A model generated the notes under the pieces. It searched no databases and was not told the DNA's origin. It was given only the letters and a program-made list of their open reading frames with translations. From Membranipora membranacea (taxonomy: Eukaryota > Bryozoa > Gymnolaemata > Cheilostomatida > Membraniporidae), in NCBI GenBank assembly GCA_914767715.1, contig OU612068.1, positions 21,574,001 to 21,638,000 of the forward strand: DNA of 64,000 bases, in the 5' to 3' direction. The position numbers and the translations under genes are program-made. This document shows, in pieces, positions 51,001-63,223 of this stretch. How positions within the stretch are numbered: the stretch's first letter is position 1; each line of letters opens with the position of its first letter.

Positions 51001-51064
51001 GTGATTTGTCACTTTTAGTGATTTGTCACTTTTAGTGATTTGTCACTTTTAGTGATTTGTCACT
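51001..51064. repeat. 17 bp tandem repeat, nearly four copies
   Basis: The unit GTGATTTGTCACTTTTA is repeated exactly. Each unit is partly self-complementary (AGTGA / TCACT), so the array can form hairpins. There is no spacer structure, so it is not CRISPR-like. Confidence 0.85.
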
Positions 51065-52205
51065 CTTTTGCTGTGATCAGCATAGTATGAGTGGAATGCC
51101 ATTAATAATTATACCGCTCTACCATGGCTTATTCATGAAGGTAAGTTTGTCGAGAGGGTGGGTGTTCCACCCTCTCTGAGTACACTTAATAATCACGAAT
51201 CAAGGTATTATCGAAATCAGAGGTGAACCCTGTTGATGTGTTTGACTGTCTTGTCTTAGCTATCTATACCTCGGTATTCTGTCACGAGTATGCTTATGCG
51301 CAACTTAGTAACATTTCTCAGTAGACAAATAATAACCTCAATAATTAGTTAAGAGTTAAGAACTCATCACCTCGTTGGGGTGCATTACTTAACTTGAGCA
51401 GGATTAGGAAACATGGGTAAGTATTAATAGGGTTACTTATTTAGGCAGTAACCTGTATCTGTATTTATCTGTATTTAGACCTTTATCTGTAATTTATAGC
51501 TTTTATCAAATCAAGGATTTAGAGATATCTCTAACTCCATGATCAAATCAAGCACCAATGCCCTGATTTCAATAAAACTATTAAGATAACCACCATAGCT
51601 TTTTCATGTGTGACACAAGTTGGTAGATTCTTGGTCCTAGTTTTTCATTAATAATAAGGTTAATACCTTTGCCAATAATTTTTTAATGCAAGTTAAAAGT
51701 ACTTAAAAACTACCCACACATAAAAATACAACGCCATGACAATTTCGTGCGTGGGGTGAATCCACAGAATCATCCCTTTGTATTCCTGATAGGCTGCGAT
51801 CCCTTTGTACCTTGTTGTAATCCGGGATATCGTAATATCGGGAGTTGCCTGCTCTTCTGCATAATAAAGCCTCTGAAATTTGATGACACAACACCAAAAC
51901 AAAGGAATAACTTTATAACAATCCCAAATTTTCTAATGATTCATCTAGCTTGTCACGTCAATTAATTTTCTTGCTGATTCGAACCTTCTATAACTACATA
52001 ATTATTCATCGATCACAGACCCTGAAAAGAGTCTGAACTAAGTACACGCATTAATGGTTCGTCTAATATAACATGCACAAACTATAATTATTACTCAAAG
52101 TCGTCATCTTGTTATCTGTAAGTGGACAACTCCTTATAACAAACACACAGGCATACTTAAAGTTTCACTGTAAAGATGACAGATGTTAAGTACGGAAGAC
52201 TTTGG

Positions 52206-52620
52206 TCAGTTGAGCTGTGAGCAGCCTTGAGCAAGCTGTTTAAACAGAGACAGATATATGAGAAATTTGTCCTTGTTGAAAACTACATTTTTAATTGTTT
52301 TTTCAAAATATACTTGTTCATGATAGCAAACTATCACCTTGATCAAAGTGCACAATGCAAATATAATTCTGTTATACAAGATATTGTTACAGAATAATCT
52401 CACCATCAATTCTAGCTTTTGGCGTCTCGTATTGTCTCTGTGTAAATCCATACTGACCATTTATGGTCAGATTTGGGTTAGCCAAGGAAGATTCAGTTCT
52501 TCGTAAAAAATGTATTGCGGTCGTATGACCCTCGACTTCCCAAAATGCAGCTCTCATAATAAGTAGACCTGTAAAACAGGGAACAGCTCAACAACCAATG
52601 TCAAACACCAAGAACAGTCT
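52206..52620 (-). pseudogene. Membrane-protein gene 3' end, copy A (frameshifted)
   Basis: On the minus strand the segment 52600-52440 reads IMRAAFWEVEGHTTAIH, LRRTESSLANPNL, NGQYGF, and a short last exon near 52240-52206 reads QLAQGCSQLN then stop. Compared with copy C, the hydrophobic stretch before IMRAAFW is 4 bases short, which breaks the frame. The family is not recognised. Copies B and C share order and spacing, so this is a tandem duplicate. Confidence 0.45.
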
Positions 52621-52892
52621 CGTGAATGTATGAATAATAATAATACTGAAGAATACATCAACTAATTGAAAAAAAATGCAGTGTAGGTACACTGATAACT
52701 GTGTAACTTCTTCTTCCTGCGCTCTATGACATGGCGTACGATATTATTATTATCACATAAACTATTCAATTATAACTACATAGATATATAAACACAAGCA
52801 ACCAGATAAGAGATCGAAATCCCGAACATGTTAACGAGCAGGGAAATCAATCATAAAATTTGAATGATCGACTTGAGTCAGTTATCACAACA

Positions 52893-53020
52893 TTATGAAG
52901 TAAAACATGATTAAAGTGAAATAAAACGGTCATGTAAAAACGCAACATTATGATATAAAAAGTACTTTCAAATTATTAAAGTGAAATAAAACTGCCACGC
53001 AATAACGTTACATTATGAAG
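52893..53020. repeat. Two-copy tandem repeat of about 65 bp
   Basis: ATTAAAGTGAAATAAAAC and ACATTATGA recur in the same order about 65 bases apart (52910 and 52976). No coding potential. The flanks 52621-52892 and 53021-53336 hold nothing recognised. Confidence 0.6.
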
Positions 53021-53336
53021 AAAAAAGAAAAAAAACCTGCCAGGAAGCGTCTCAGTTTAAAACTCTCCTTTATTTTTCTGCACTTTCATATAAAACAGGT
53101 ATAAGTAGTTGATGAGTAGATGACTTCTTTCTGAGTTCGACTCCTTCGGAGATTCAGAAGTAGAGAAATTAAAGTTATCAATTTGACAAAGAACTGACAG
53201 AATCTAATATAATATATATTAATATAATATAATATAATCGATGCTGCTAAAATCCTCTAAACTGATGACTCTTCGTGAATGTTAGATGGAGACAAACCGT
53301 TGCTCTGTCACGCTTACACGCTGTGGATTTGTACAC

Positions 53337-54560
53337 AGCTGGCTTGTACATTGGTGGCTCATACACATCGCTTGATCGTACACACTTGTACTTTGATGGC
53401 TCTTACACACCGATCGCCCGTACACAGCTAGCTTGTACATTGGTGGCTCATACACATCGCTTGATCGTACACACTCGTACTTTGATGGCCCTTACACACC
53501 GATCGCCCGTACACAGCTAGCTTGTACATTGGTGGCTCATACACATCGCTTGATCGTACACACTCGTACTTTGATGGCTCTTACACACCGATCACCCGTA
53601 CACAGCTAGCTTGTACATTGGTGGCTCATACACATCGCTTGATCGTACACACTCGTACTTTGATGGCTCTTACACACCGATCGCCTGTACACAGCTGGCT
53701 CATACATTGGTGGCTCTCATACATTGGTGGCTCTCACACACCGATCGCCCAAACACAGCTCGCCTGTACACTGCTTGCTCATAAACACCGCTCGCCAGTA
53801 CACAGCTCGTCCGTACACAGCTGGTTCATACACACAGCTCACCCGTACCCAGCTTGCTCGTACATTGGTGGCTCTTACACAACGATCGCCCGTACTCAGC
53901 TCGCCTGTACACAGCTTGCTCATACACACCGATCACCAGTACACAGCTCGTCCGTACACAGCTGGTTCATACACACAGCTCGCCCGTACCCAGCTTGCTC
54001 GTACATTGGTGGCTCATACACACCGATCACCCGTACTCAGCTCGTCTGTACTCAGCTGGTTCATACACACCGATCGCTGGTACACAGCTCGTTCGTACAC
54101 AGCTGGCTCGTACATTGGTTGCTCATACACACCGCTCGCCCGTACACAGCTGGCTCGTACTTTGATGGCTCTTACACACGATCGCCCGTACACACCTGGC
54201 CCGTACATTGGTGGCTCATACACACCGCTCGCCCGTACACACCTGGCCCGTACATTGGTGGCTCATACACACCGATCGCCTGTACACAGCTGGCTCATGC
54301 ATTGGTGGCTCATAAACACCGCTCGCCCGTACACAGCTGGCTCATGCATTGGTGGCTCTTACACACCGCTCGCCCGTACACAACTGGCTCATACATTGGT
54401 GGCTCTTACTCACCGATCGACCGTACACAGCTGGCTCCTACATTGGTGGCTCATACACACTGCTCGCCCGTACACAGCTCGTCCGTACTCAGCTGGCTCA
54501 TACATTGGTGGCTCATACACACCGCTGGCTCGTACACACAGCTGGCTCGTACATTGGTGT
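53337..54560. repeat. 1.2 kb higher-order minisatellite
   Basis: The array is built from about 15-base subunits (variants of GTACACAGCTGGCTC, GTACATTGGTGGCTC and ACACACCGCTCGCCC). At the left end four higher-order units repeat every 89 bases (53342, 53431, 53520, 53609). The unit has no stop codon on the plus strand in any frame, so long overlapping open frames appear in all of them (up to 356 residues). The 89-base period is not a multiple of three and would shift frame each unit, which argues against translation. The minus strand reads as YEPAV/YGRAV-type pentapeptides but is interrupted. Confidence 0.9.
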
Positions 54561-55269
54561 TACGTTTCGGATATCTAATTATTCTTACTTAAACCTGAAC
54601 GATTGTGTATGTACTTAAATTCTCTCATTGGTCAACAATAACGGGCTAGGGTAAAACAAATCTCAAATTCTTGTCACGCTTTAGAACAAGACCCAGAAAT
54701 AGAAATAAAGTATTGATCATTTTTAAGCTAGATTGAAAAAGTCCTTAAAAGCGCACTAAAATAGTGTGTTCCCTAAATAAGAAAATCTTCCTGGGACACT
54801 TAGATTAGTACTTCGGGAGTTGCCTGATCTTCTGCGCAGTGAAAGCCTTCGTCAATGGAATTTTCCGACACTATAATGAAACAATGAAATAACTAATAAC
54901 GATCCCAAATGTTTGAATGATTCATCTGGTTTGCCATAATTTCAATTACTTCTTTTGCTGCTTCAAACCCTCTAAAACTATAATATATCAGCATATCATT
55001 CATGGATCACGAAAGCTTGTAAAAGTCTAATCAAAGTATACAATTAGAAATGAAATGTCTATTGAAACACACAGAAAAATACAATCAAACTACATTGTGA
55101 TTAAAGGATGTTGTCAGTTTGTGTACTGTAAATGGACAACTCCTTATAGCACACATAATACTCTAACATATTATCATAACCGACAATCACCGAGAGTTTT
55201 GTTGCTTCATTAATATATCGTTCATGTAAAAGTGTAATAAATATTGGAAATTTTAAAGATTTTCAGAGA

Positions 55270-55555
55270 GCAGTCTAATTTTTATGTCTGATCGCACCGT
55301 AAACAAACCAGAGACAGGTTTTTATGAGGAGCGCATGGTTCTCCACGTATACATTGACCGCTCTTGTAGGTTTATTTCCTTTGATAATTCTGTTTACTGT
55401 CGTCTTGGTGAATCCCTCGGCTACTTGGTTTGCTCATAGTTCTTTCTTCTCCTCAATGAAAAGAGGAACCTACTTCACAACAGCAACCGATGTTGGTGGT
55501 GCACTCTTTGGTAATTTTCCAACTCCCTATAAGATACATAAGACTCAGATATAAT
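55270..55555 (+). other. Unassigned plus-strand open frame with one hydrophobic segment
   Basis: A 76-codon frame starts at 55324 and encodes a strong hydrophobic stretch (TYTLTALVGLFPLIILFTVV) followed by SATWF and GGALFGNFP, preceded by an acceptor-like TTTTCAG at about 55260. It lies in a segment of roughly 350 bases present in copy B but absent from the matching places of copies A and C, so it is an insertion or the others lost it. No family is recognised; it may be chance. Confidence 0.2.
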
Positions 55556-55635
55556 ATTATTGTCTATCACTACTTCCGAACCATCCTAGAACCTCCACAG
55601 TATAGACGTGAGATAATGAGCTGGTGAAGACTTTG

Positions 55636-56045
55636 GTTAGTTGAGCTGTGAGCAGCCTTGAGCAAGCTGCTAAAACAGAGACAGATATATGAGAAAGTTG
55701 TCCTTGTTGAAACCTACATAGACATCAGTCATCAGATTTTCACCATGATAGCAAAGCATCGCCTTGATCAATTACGCAATGAATGTCTGTTAAAATATAA
55801 GATAATCCTACAGGGCAACTTGAATTTCAATCCTTCCAAACCATGGTTATCTCATCTTGTCTCTGTTTAAATCCATACTGACCACTTGTGGTCAGATTTG
55901 GGTTAGCCAAGGAAGATTCAGTTCTTCATAAAAAATGTATTGCGGTCGTATGACCCTCGACTTCCCAAAATGCAGCTCTCAAAATTATTGCACCGTAAAA
56001 TAGTAAAATAGGAAGCAGCTCAACAACCAAAGTCACACTCCAGAT
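55636..56045 (-). pseudogene. Membrane-protein gene 3' end, copy B (nonsense codon)
   Basis: On the minus strand it reads VTLVVELLPI, RAAFWEVEGHTTAIHFL, then a TGA where copies A and C have CGA (Arg), then RTESSLANPNL and SGQYGF. A last exon with acceptor TTTTAG reads QLAQGCSQLN then stop at about 55668-55636. The nonsense change makes this copy a likely pseudogene. Confidence 0.5.
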
Positions 56046-57452
56046 GGAATATTGTGGATACATAAAAAGTATAATTAGTACATATTGCAGTACGCATCAC
56101 CTGTTTGCCCAAAATAAATTCTTAATAAAATTACATAGTTTTAGTTGGATACTTTCCTGTACTTTCTGGAGAACCTCTTCTTCGATCAATCTGGCATTAT
56201 CACTTACTGTAGTTATTTCAAGCATAGATGTCTTCTGCCAGGACTCCTACCAATTCAGTCGTTATTTCGGTCTTTGGGTTACCCATCTGAAAAAACAGCA
56301 ATAGCATATGACAGAAGGAATAAGAAAAACCAAACGATCCACCTTCAACTAATTGTCACATTGCATATTTAATCAGTATTAAGTATGAGGCAGAATGATG
56401 GCGAATTAATGGAAAATGGCAAACAAACAAAAATTCTTTGAGTACGTAATGAAATAATTTTTAAAGTTACTAGGATTTGACGTACTCACCATTATTTCAT
56501 AGCTATTATTAATGTGTAATCTCACATACCAGTCAAGCGTAGAACAAGACACAAAAATAAAGACATAAAAACAAAAAAAAAAACAATAAAAACAAGACAT
56601 AAAAATAAAAGATGATAATTCTGATAAATCAACTACTAAAAAGATGTGAAACCGTCACAATAAAAAATGACTGATTTCTAAAGAACAAATTCTTCCTAGA
56701 TTGAAGCTTTGTATTGACTTGCAGAATTTAGTGTTGATCACAGATTATTTCTGTAGCCTGTATTCCGATACACCTAACCCTCATTGTTATCTCCCAGGTA
56801 TTCTAGTGACTTTTAGCTTCCACTTAAATAGTCTGTGCAGAGAATATTTAACCAGTATTACTTCAGAACAGAATTTAAGCTGGTTTATGCAGCCCGGTCA
56901 AGGTTCAATTTTATTTCTTCTTCATTTGATTCATACAACATGTTTCTTTTATTGACAAGCATCACAAGCATAGGAAATATGGTAATTAGGAAGTTGTCAG
57001 TTCTTGTGTTCTGTAATTTGACAACTACTTATAACAAACATTATTATCACGATTTATTATTGTCTATCACTCAGTCCCGGACCGTCCAAAGGACTATAAT
57101 ATGATAAAGAGGTGATACATTGAGCTGGGATGACTTTGGTTAGTTGAGCTGTGAGCATTCTTGAGCAAGTTGCTAAAACAGAGAGAGAGATTATATTATA
57201 CAATATACTAGAAATGCCGCGATCATAAATGCCACAAAACTTCAGGGGTGTGGATGATAAACACTCAGGTTGTCAATTGAGTTTACGATGGATAGCCAAT
57301 TGACGATGTCATTACAAGTGCAAACTAATATGGCTGTCCTTTCCATGCAACTTATGAGGAAGACAACCTGAGTATCGTTGACCTATTAGGTGGCAGAATC
57401 CCCCCTTCAATTATTTTCAGTGAGTTCAGCCATAGAATATAGCGCAACAGAC
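56046..57452. other. Sequence between copies B and C
   Basis: AT rich, with short low-complexity A-rich stretches (about 56560-56600). From about 56985 it resembles the sequence downstream of copies A and B (GGACAACTCCTTATA-like block). No gene is recognised. Confidence 0.3.
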
Positions 57453-58690
57453 ATGTTATAGTTGTGGTACAAACCACCAAGTAGTAAAAGAGATGATAAA
57501 TGTAAAAAAATCTGTCTTCACCGGGATTTGAACTCGGGCCTCTCGCGCAACAAACATGTTTTATTGTGGTATAAACCACCAAGTAGTGAAAGAGATTATA
57601 ATTGTAAAATAAAAGAATCTGTCTTCACCGGGCTTTGATATCGGGCCTCCCACGCAACATGTTATAATTGTGGTATAAACCACCAAGTAGTGAAAGAGAT
57701 TATAATTGTAAAAAAAAAGAATCTGTCTTCACCGGGATTCGAACTCGGGCCTTTCGCGTATCACAAGCATGTTATAATTGTGGTATATGTAAAAATATTA
57801 TATCATTATCCACATTCACCCAAGGAGTTAACTCCTTGATTCTCCCTTTGCCTTTTTGTGGTCTCAACCTGGAATTGAACCTGGGCCACTTGCACTGTGG
57901 TAGAGCACACTAGCCACTCGGCCACTGATTTCCATTGATGTAAGTTGGAGATATATGGGTAAAGTAAGCTGTTTTTTGATTTTTAATTAATTTTAAGCTT
58001 TTACGGCATAAATCAGACAAAAAAATATAAATCGCACACCCTCATCTGGTTTTGCTACACATATGTGGTAGAACACAGGACTGTGATTCAGCCGTTTTTT
58101 CTTTTTTTTTTCAAAAACAAAAAGTGATATGAGGCACTGGATTGGGTTTTTGTATACACATGCGTTTATCATAAACACAAAACTGAAGTGTTGTTGATAA
58201 TAATATATGACATAATATATTATGTATGCTCATGATTTGTACTTACGTAGTCGTATATGTCCGGCTGATTATCACTGCCAGCCCTCTCATTCGCAAATTT
58301 GACCTTTCTTGCTTTATACAGTAACAGTGAGTCAAAAACTCAGAAAATCCTAACATGAAACAAAACGCCAACAATCAACTTTGTAACAAAATGTATAACG
58401 ACACTACCATAATAATAATATGAGAAAATCGTCCTTTTTTTCATCATATAAAAGCCATCCATCTATCCTTTTTTAAACTATGGACTACTCATGTCTCCGT
58501 TCAAACCCATACTGACCACTTGTGGCCAGATTTGGGTTTGCCAAGGAAGATTCAGTTCTTCGTAAAACATGTATTGCGGTCGTATGACCCTCGACTTCCC
58601 AAAATGCAGCTCTCATAATTAGTGCACCGTGAAAATAAATAGGGAACAGCTCAACAACCAAAGTCACGCACAAGATAATAAGCATCATAT
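57138..58690 (-). CDS. Membrane-protein gene 3' end, copy C (frame intact)
   Basis: The most intact of three duplicates. On the minus strand 58688-58485 encodes a hydrophobic helix (LIILCVTLVVELFPIYFHGA) followed by LIMRAAFWEVEGHTTAIHVL, RRTESSLANPNLATSGQYGF and ERRHE. The putative last exon near 57170-57138 reads QLAQECSQLN then stop after an acceptor TTTTAG. The gap between the two parts holds the SINE-like array at 57453-57930. Upstream exons were not found, so the gene is partial or decayed. No family is recognised; a multi-pass membrane protein with a cytoplasmic tail is a guess. Confidence 0.35.
57453..57790 (-). repeat. Three tandem ~105 bp units with tRNA-like T-arm
   Basis: The units start near 57453, 57556 and 57658, with a partial fourth at 57768. 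Each carries, on the minus strand, a B-box-like GAGTTCGAATCCCGG and the flanking GTGGTTTATACCAC palindrome. They look like tandemly amplified pieces of a tRNA-derived SINE. Confidence 0.7.
57857..57930 (-). repeat. tRNA-derived SINE head
   Basis: On the minus strand, TGGCCGAGTGGCTAG (A-box-like) is followed about 35 bases later by GGTTCAATTCC (B box). The acceptor ends do not pair, so a functional tRNA is unlikely. Confidence 0.55.
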
Positions 58691-58699
58691 AAAAACTAA

Positions 58700-59339
58700 T
58701 AAATTAGTCGATTAATCAATTAGTATTAATTGACTTCAGGATTAGTCTTCTCTTCTCTTGAACACCTTCTTTGGAGCCGGAGATGGATTTTTCATACTCG
58801 GGGACCTTGTGCTGTTAAGGATGGAGATTCCTCTGTGTCAATCAGAATAAACAAACAAATAAAATATTAAAGACCAAGAATCAATACTAAAATACTAATC
58901 AATTAATAGATATGGTCTAGCGGTTAGCATGCTCTCCTCTAGAACACCCAGTTCTAGAGATCGGGCGTGGAGCATACTCCATTCTAGGTTTTGTTTCCAG
59001 TACTAGAGGCTGGAGGCTTTGAGAATTTGCTATAGGCCCCCTGCGTGTCAATGAGAAACAAACCAATAAAACACCAAATACTAAGTGAAAGTACTAAAAT
59101 ATTTATCAATTCATCGATATGAGTCTGCATTTCTGGGAGAAATGTGTCTGGCGGTTTGTTGCTGATGAGGATCCTCAGTGCATTCAGACATCATGCATGC
59201 AGGTTAAAGAACACCCTATGCATGGTGGCATTCGAGTCCTCCCAGTCTTATCAGTCTGTTTTATGATGGGTGAGACCTGGCAATATTGTGAGAGTGCGAA
59301 CTTCTACCTAAGCAGTTCATTGGTGCGATCGTATAAAAT
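58700..59339. other. Intergenic DNA with a tRNA-like remnant
   Basis: Near 58913-58965 on the plus strand, GGTCTAGCGGTTAGCATGCT resembles a tRNA D-arm and A box. The sequences around 58850-58910 and 59050-59115 (ACCAATAAAAC, AGTACTAAAATA) are similar to each other, suggesting a small direct repeat of about 200 bases. No gene is recognised. Confidence 0.35.
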
Positions 59340-59450
59340 GTGTAATGATAATAATAATAATAATAGTAATTATAATAACGATAGATAATAATGATGAATA
59401 ATAATGATGATAATAATGATGATAATAATGATGATAATAATAAAAAAGCC
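59340..59450. repeat. AAT/GAT trinucleotide microsatellite
   Basis: AATAAT, GATAAT and GATGAT triplets run for about 110 bases with few interruptions. A minus-strand open frame through it is an artefact. Confidence 0.9.
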
Positions 59451-61607
59451 AAAAACGGCAGCATCATGAAAAGATCACCTCCTAACGGCAAGATCACTCT
59501 AGTTGGACCGAGGGTTGGACCCGCTACAATATCCTCAATACGACATTTTGTGGTGATAGCAATATGAAACGAGTCAACACATCAATAAAAATAAGCATTT
59601 TTACGTAATCATTTTCAATTTTATGTATAATTAATTTTATTTAATCAATTAATTTAATTAAATAATGTTAATTAGTAATCATTATTAAAATATGTTTAAT
59701 TTTTAATTCCACGTTTCAACTAATTTTTATCTTGCCATAAGCGTAGGTGACACTTATAATTTGCACATAAAGATGTGTGCGAATAATGATGATAATAACA
59801 ATAATAACAATAAAGCTGTAAAATCAACTACAAGATTAGCAAAACTTGAAAAGTTAAACATTCCATTTAAATATTTTTATTATCGTATTGTGCAAGTGTC
59901 AGATTTATGTTACAGGCGTTTAGTTTGATCACTAAAATTATGGCTCGTAGAAATTGAACACATGAAAGAACAACAATAATTTTGTACTATTAAGGAAAAC
60001 ATAGATTGTAAATTCTGGAGCATGGTAAAATTCTACATTTCAATTGCCCAAAAAAAAACTTGTCACAACAGGCCACATCTTCAATTTATACAGGTAGGTA
60101 TGCTTTTGTTAAATTAGTTTGGTGTTTATTTTTATTATAACAATAATAATGTATTAAGCATGTATATGGTGCCGTTAGCACTGATATTGGTACAAAAAGA
60201 ACCATCTTAATGTGACTTCAAAATCAGGTAAGTCTTCCGAAAAAAAGAAATCTTGTCTACAAAGTGGTCATTATCTTTATAATAATGTTTCTTCCATATT
60301 ATCCCATCTAAGTGACTATCCTTGTGCCAGGTTGGTGTTTGAAAAAAAAAAGATCATTACATGGTAAGTATTCAAACAATTAATTGTTTCAAAAGTGTAA
60401 GGTAGGTATTTTGAATATAATCATGTCAGGCTAAAGGTAAGTATATAGCTTGTAATGCAAGGAGTGATTACTTGATACGAATTGGGGTGTTTGAAGTTAC
60501 ATAACGGGGGTTTGTTCTACTGCCCACCCCCTCCCATCGGTGTAGATACAATTAGATGTCATCACCCCTCCTCTTGCAATCACAGCCTCAGGTTTATAAC
60601 TAACATCAAAATCAATGTTTCACGGCATCTTTAGTTTCACACATCCAGCTGTGTTTAGTGTCATTTGGTATCTGAGACATTAAATACCCGTGTTTTTGTT
60701 TAATAACGGGCCAGAACATGGTATCAAAGTTTTGTTGTTGAAAATCAATAATGTCCTGGTCGTGTTTTGTTATGATTTGTCTTATCTTTGCTTATAACTG
60801 AAACGGACTACAATATCCTCTTTACAATTGTATAAAAAAAAACAATTTGAAGGAATTTTTGCTACGTAGCTGTGTTTATTTGAACTTCAACTCTACTTTT
60901 TTCTCTCACTCTCTCAATATTCTAATTATATTTTTATCCCATAATGTCATTTTGACCTTACCTTCCACAACAAAATAAACATCTCATACTACATAATGCA
61001 ATGTCCAGTTCTCTTCTAATGTTGTCATGATTAATGTGGTGATGCTCCGAGGTCTTTAGGATTCATTCCTTTTATCAGCATTGATCTACAAATTTATGAT
61101 GATATATTATCACTGTTGGTCTAAATAAGAAAATCTTATTCTGACTGCTTTCGCAATCTGATGACTTACATCATACATTGATGGTTAATCTCCGGCTTAC
61201 CAAGTCTAGAGTCAGCAAACTAACTCGCCGTTGCATCACCATAACAACTAAGTAAATGTAAAACTGATTGCAGCCCAATAGCTCGAGCACACAGCAATAT
61301 TAATTTCATCTTGCAATTCATATCATTGCTATACATTGATTTGATGGTCAATCAACATCAGGCTATCAAAATCTATCTAATGCTCGGGTTCCATCGTTGA
61401 TTCAAACAGGAAGATCACCCTCATATCACCGTTGCATTCCAAACATTTGCGACTGATTTCTAAATTTATCCAAAATTCCGTGCTGCCTCCTGAGAGTTAG
61501 AAATACCTAAGTGCACAGCGAAAATAGACTTCCCTGTAATTTTGATATCGGATTCTATTGTTGATTTGACGATGATTCAACATCAGGCCATCAACGTCTC
61601 CTTTCAC
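59451..61607. other. AT-rich intergenic DNA
   Basis: It contains TTAAT-rich stretches (about 59630-59710), short ATAATA runs and no recognised gene, RNA or transposon ends. Confidence 0.4.
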
Positions 61608-62502
61608 CTTAAAAGGCAGACCAGTGGTATATGCTGCAGCTGACGTACTTTTGTGACCCCTAGTCTGGTGGCAAAGGAAATTTTTAAAGTCAGATATTGG
61701 TGCCTCTATCAGTGAGAACAAGACAATATATTGTATGTCTCCTAGTCATCATACCTGACTTTCGAAGAACATCAATTTCAACCAAACTTGAGGGAACACC
61801 CTTTTATTAGCACCTGATACTGGTTTCATATATATATATATATGGAATACATTGAACTTTAGTAGAAATTCTCGGTTGGGCTAGAATAAGTTTTTTCCCT
61901 CTGTTGAGGTTGATGGATAATAAAAAAGCTGTGTACCACGTGATATACTATTTACACTCTGAGCGATAACGCATGAGTTAGTTCATGCGATGCGAGTTCC
62001 ATCAGTCAATTTTTAGAATTAGGGGTGGGTTCACATGAGGTTCTCAAACTAAATTCACTCTGACGGTTGGAGATGCACACAAGCTAAAAGTATAAATCTT
62101 GATGTTGGTAAGAGGCCCCGATACACATCGTCTTAAGCATTCTTCTGTTTTCACAGAGAAAACACATTTGTTCTCGGGTTGAGCAGAGCTGATAGGCAGA
62201 ACGTTTGCTTATACCTTTGTTGGACTTCTTTGCTGACACAAGGGTAAATGATGGGGAAGTAAAAGTACCTGATTTACCCTATACATACAGGAGTTGTCTT
62301 TACAACAAAAAGCAGTTGAAAGAGATATAAAACTTAAATATATATATATCTGACCAATCAGATCTTGTGCTCTAGTTCATAAACCAATAGCCATGTTCAC
62401 ATTTATATAATGAGTCAAGTTTTACCTTTTATCTCAAGTCAGAAGAAAATTTACTAGAAAAAAATTCATGATTCCCCATGTTGTCCATTCTTATTTCCCC
62501 AT
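61608..62502. repeat. Dispersed repeat R1, copy 2
   Basis: It matches R1 at 37.8-38.7 kb in order (CAGACCAGTG, AGTCTGGTGGCAAAGGAAAT, CCCTATACATACAGGAGTTG, GACCAATCAGAT). From 61873 it is also the first unit of a tandem duplication with copy 3, with about 95 percent identity by eye in the shared stretches. It contains a TA microsatellite at about 61831-61846. Confidence 0.8.
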
Positions 62503-62742
62503 GTTGGGCTAGAATAAGTTTGTTCCCTCTGTTGAGGTTGATGGATAATAAGAAAGCCCTAAAAGAGCTGTGTACCAAAGGCGCTGCGGAGCACACTGAT
62601 CACGTGATATACTATTAATACTCTGATCGATAAAGCATGAATTAGTTCATGCGATGCGAGTTCCATCAGTCAATTTTTAGAATTAGGGGTGGGTTCACAT
62701 GAGGTTCTCAAACTAAATTCACTCTGACGGTTGGAGATGCAC

Positions 62743-63223
62743 ATGTCGGATCGAGAAAGATCACGACAGTTCACTGCTGGCAGAGTTCATATGAGATTAC
62801 TTTCTATTACTGAATGCAGTTTATCGGCAGTTTGACTATTTTATTACTGAACTACACCCTTGGGCAAATGCCCCAGGCAACTGAAAAATTGCAACGTCAA
62901 GTTGTAACTATCACAAGTAACTCCCGATCGTAACTCGCAATTGTAACTTGCAATTGTAACTCACAATTGTAAATCACAATTGTAACTGATTCTTCAAAGC
63001 AAAAACCACTGTTCTTTATACTGACCTGTATAAATAGGTCGTAAAAATAGAAACGGTGGGATGATACGTCATTATTTTGATGGCCAACCTCCGCATTTAG
63101 ATGGTAATTAAATGTGCAAAAAATGGAAGTAAATGCGGAAGAGTATAACAATTAATCAGATTAGGACCATGGCAACCATGACAGTGCACTATAGGCGTGT
63201 CACATACAGTGTGTGTGACACAC
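62743..63223. mobile_element. 481 bp insertion in R1 copy 3
   Basis: Copy 2 has GATGCACACAAGC without a gap (62072-62084), whereas copy 3 has about 481 extra bases at that point. No terminal inverted repeats and only a possible CAC duplication are visible, so the type is unknown. It contains the 15 bp minisatellite at 62930-62988. Confidence 0.55.
62930..62988. repeat. 15 bp tandem repeat (CACAATTGTAACT)
   Basis: Four degenerate units of CGCAATTGTAACTTG / CACAATTGTAACTCA lie in a row. Each contains the palindrome CAATTG. Confidence 0.8.

Noticed and set aside
51001-51064. Regular short repeats as a CRISPR array
   Set aside because: Units are directly adjacent with no unique spacers, and the genome is eukaryotic.
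53522-54592. 356-residue plus-strand open frame
   Set aside because: It lies wholly in the minisatellite. Other plus frames are open too, and the 89-base period would shift frame every unit, so it is a composition artefact.
57857-57930. Functional tRNA gene
   Set aside because: A and B boxes are present, but the acceptor-stem halves do not pair and neighbouring SINE-like copies exist.
59261-59497. 78-residue minus-strand frame
   Set aside because: Most of it is the AAT/GAT microsatellite read as Leu/Ser/Tyr runs.
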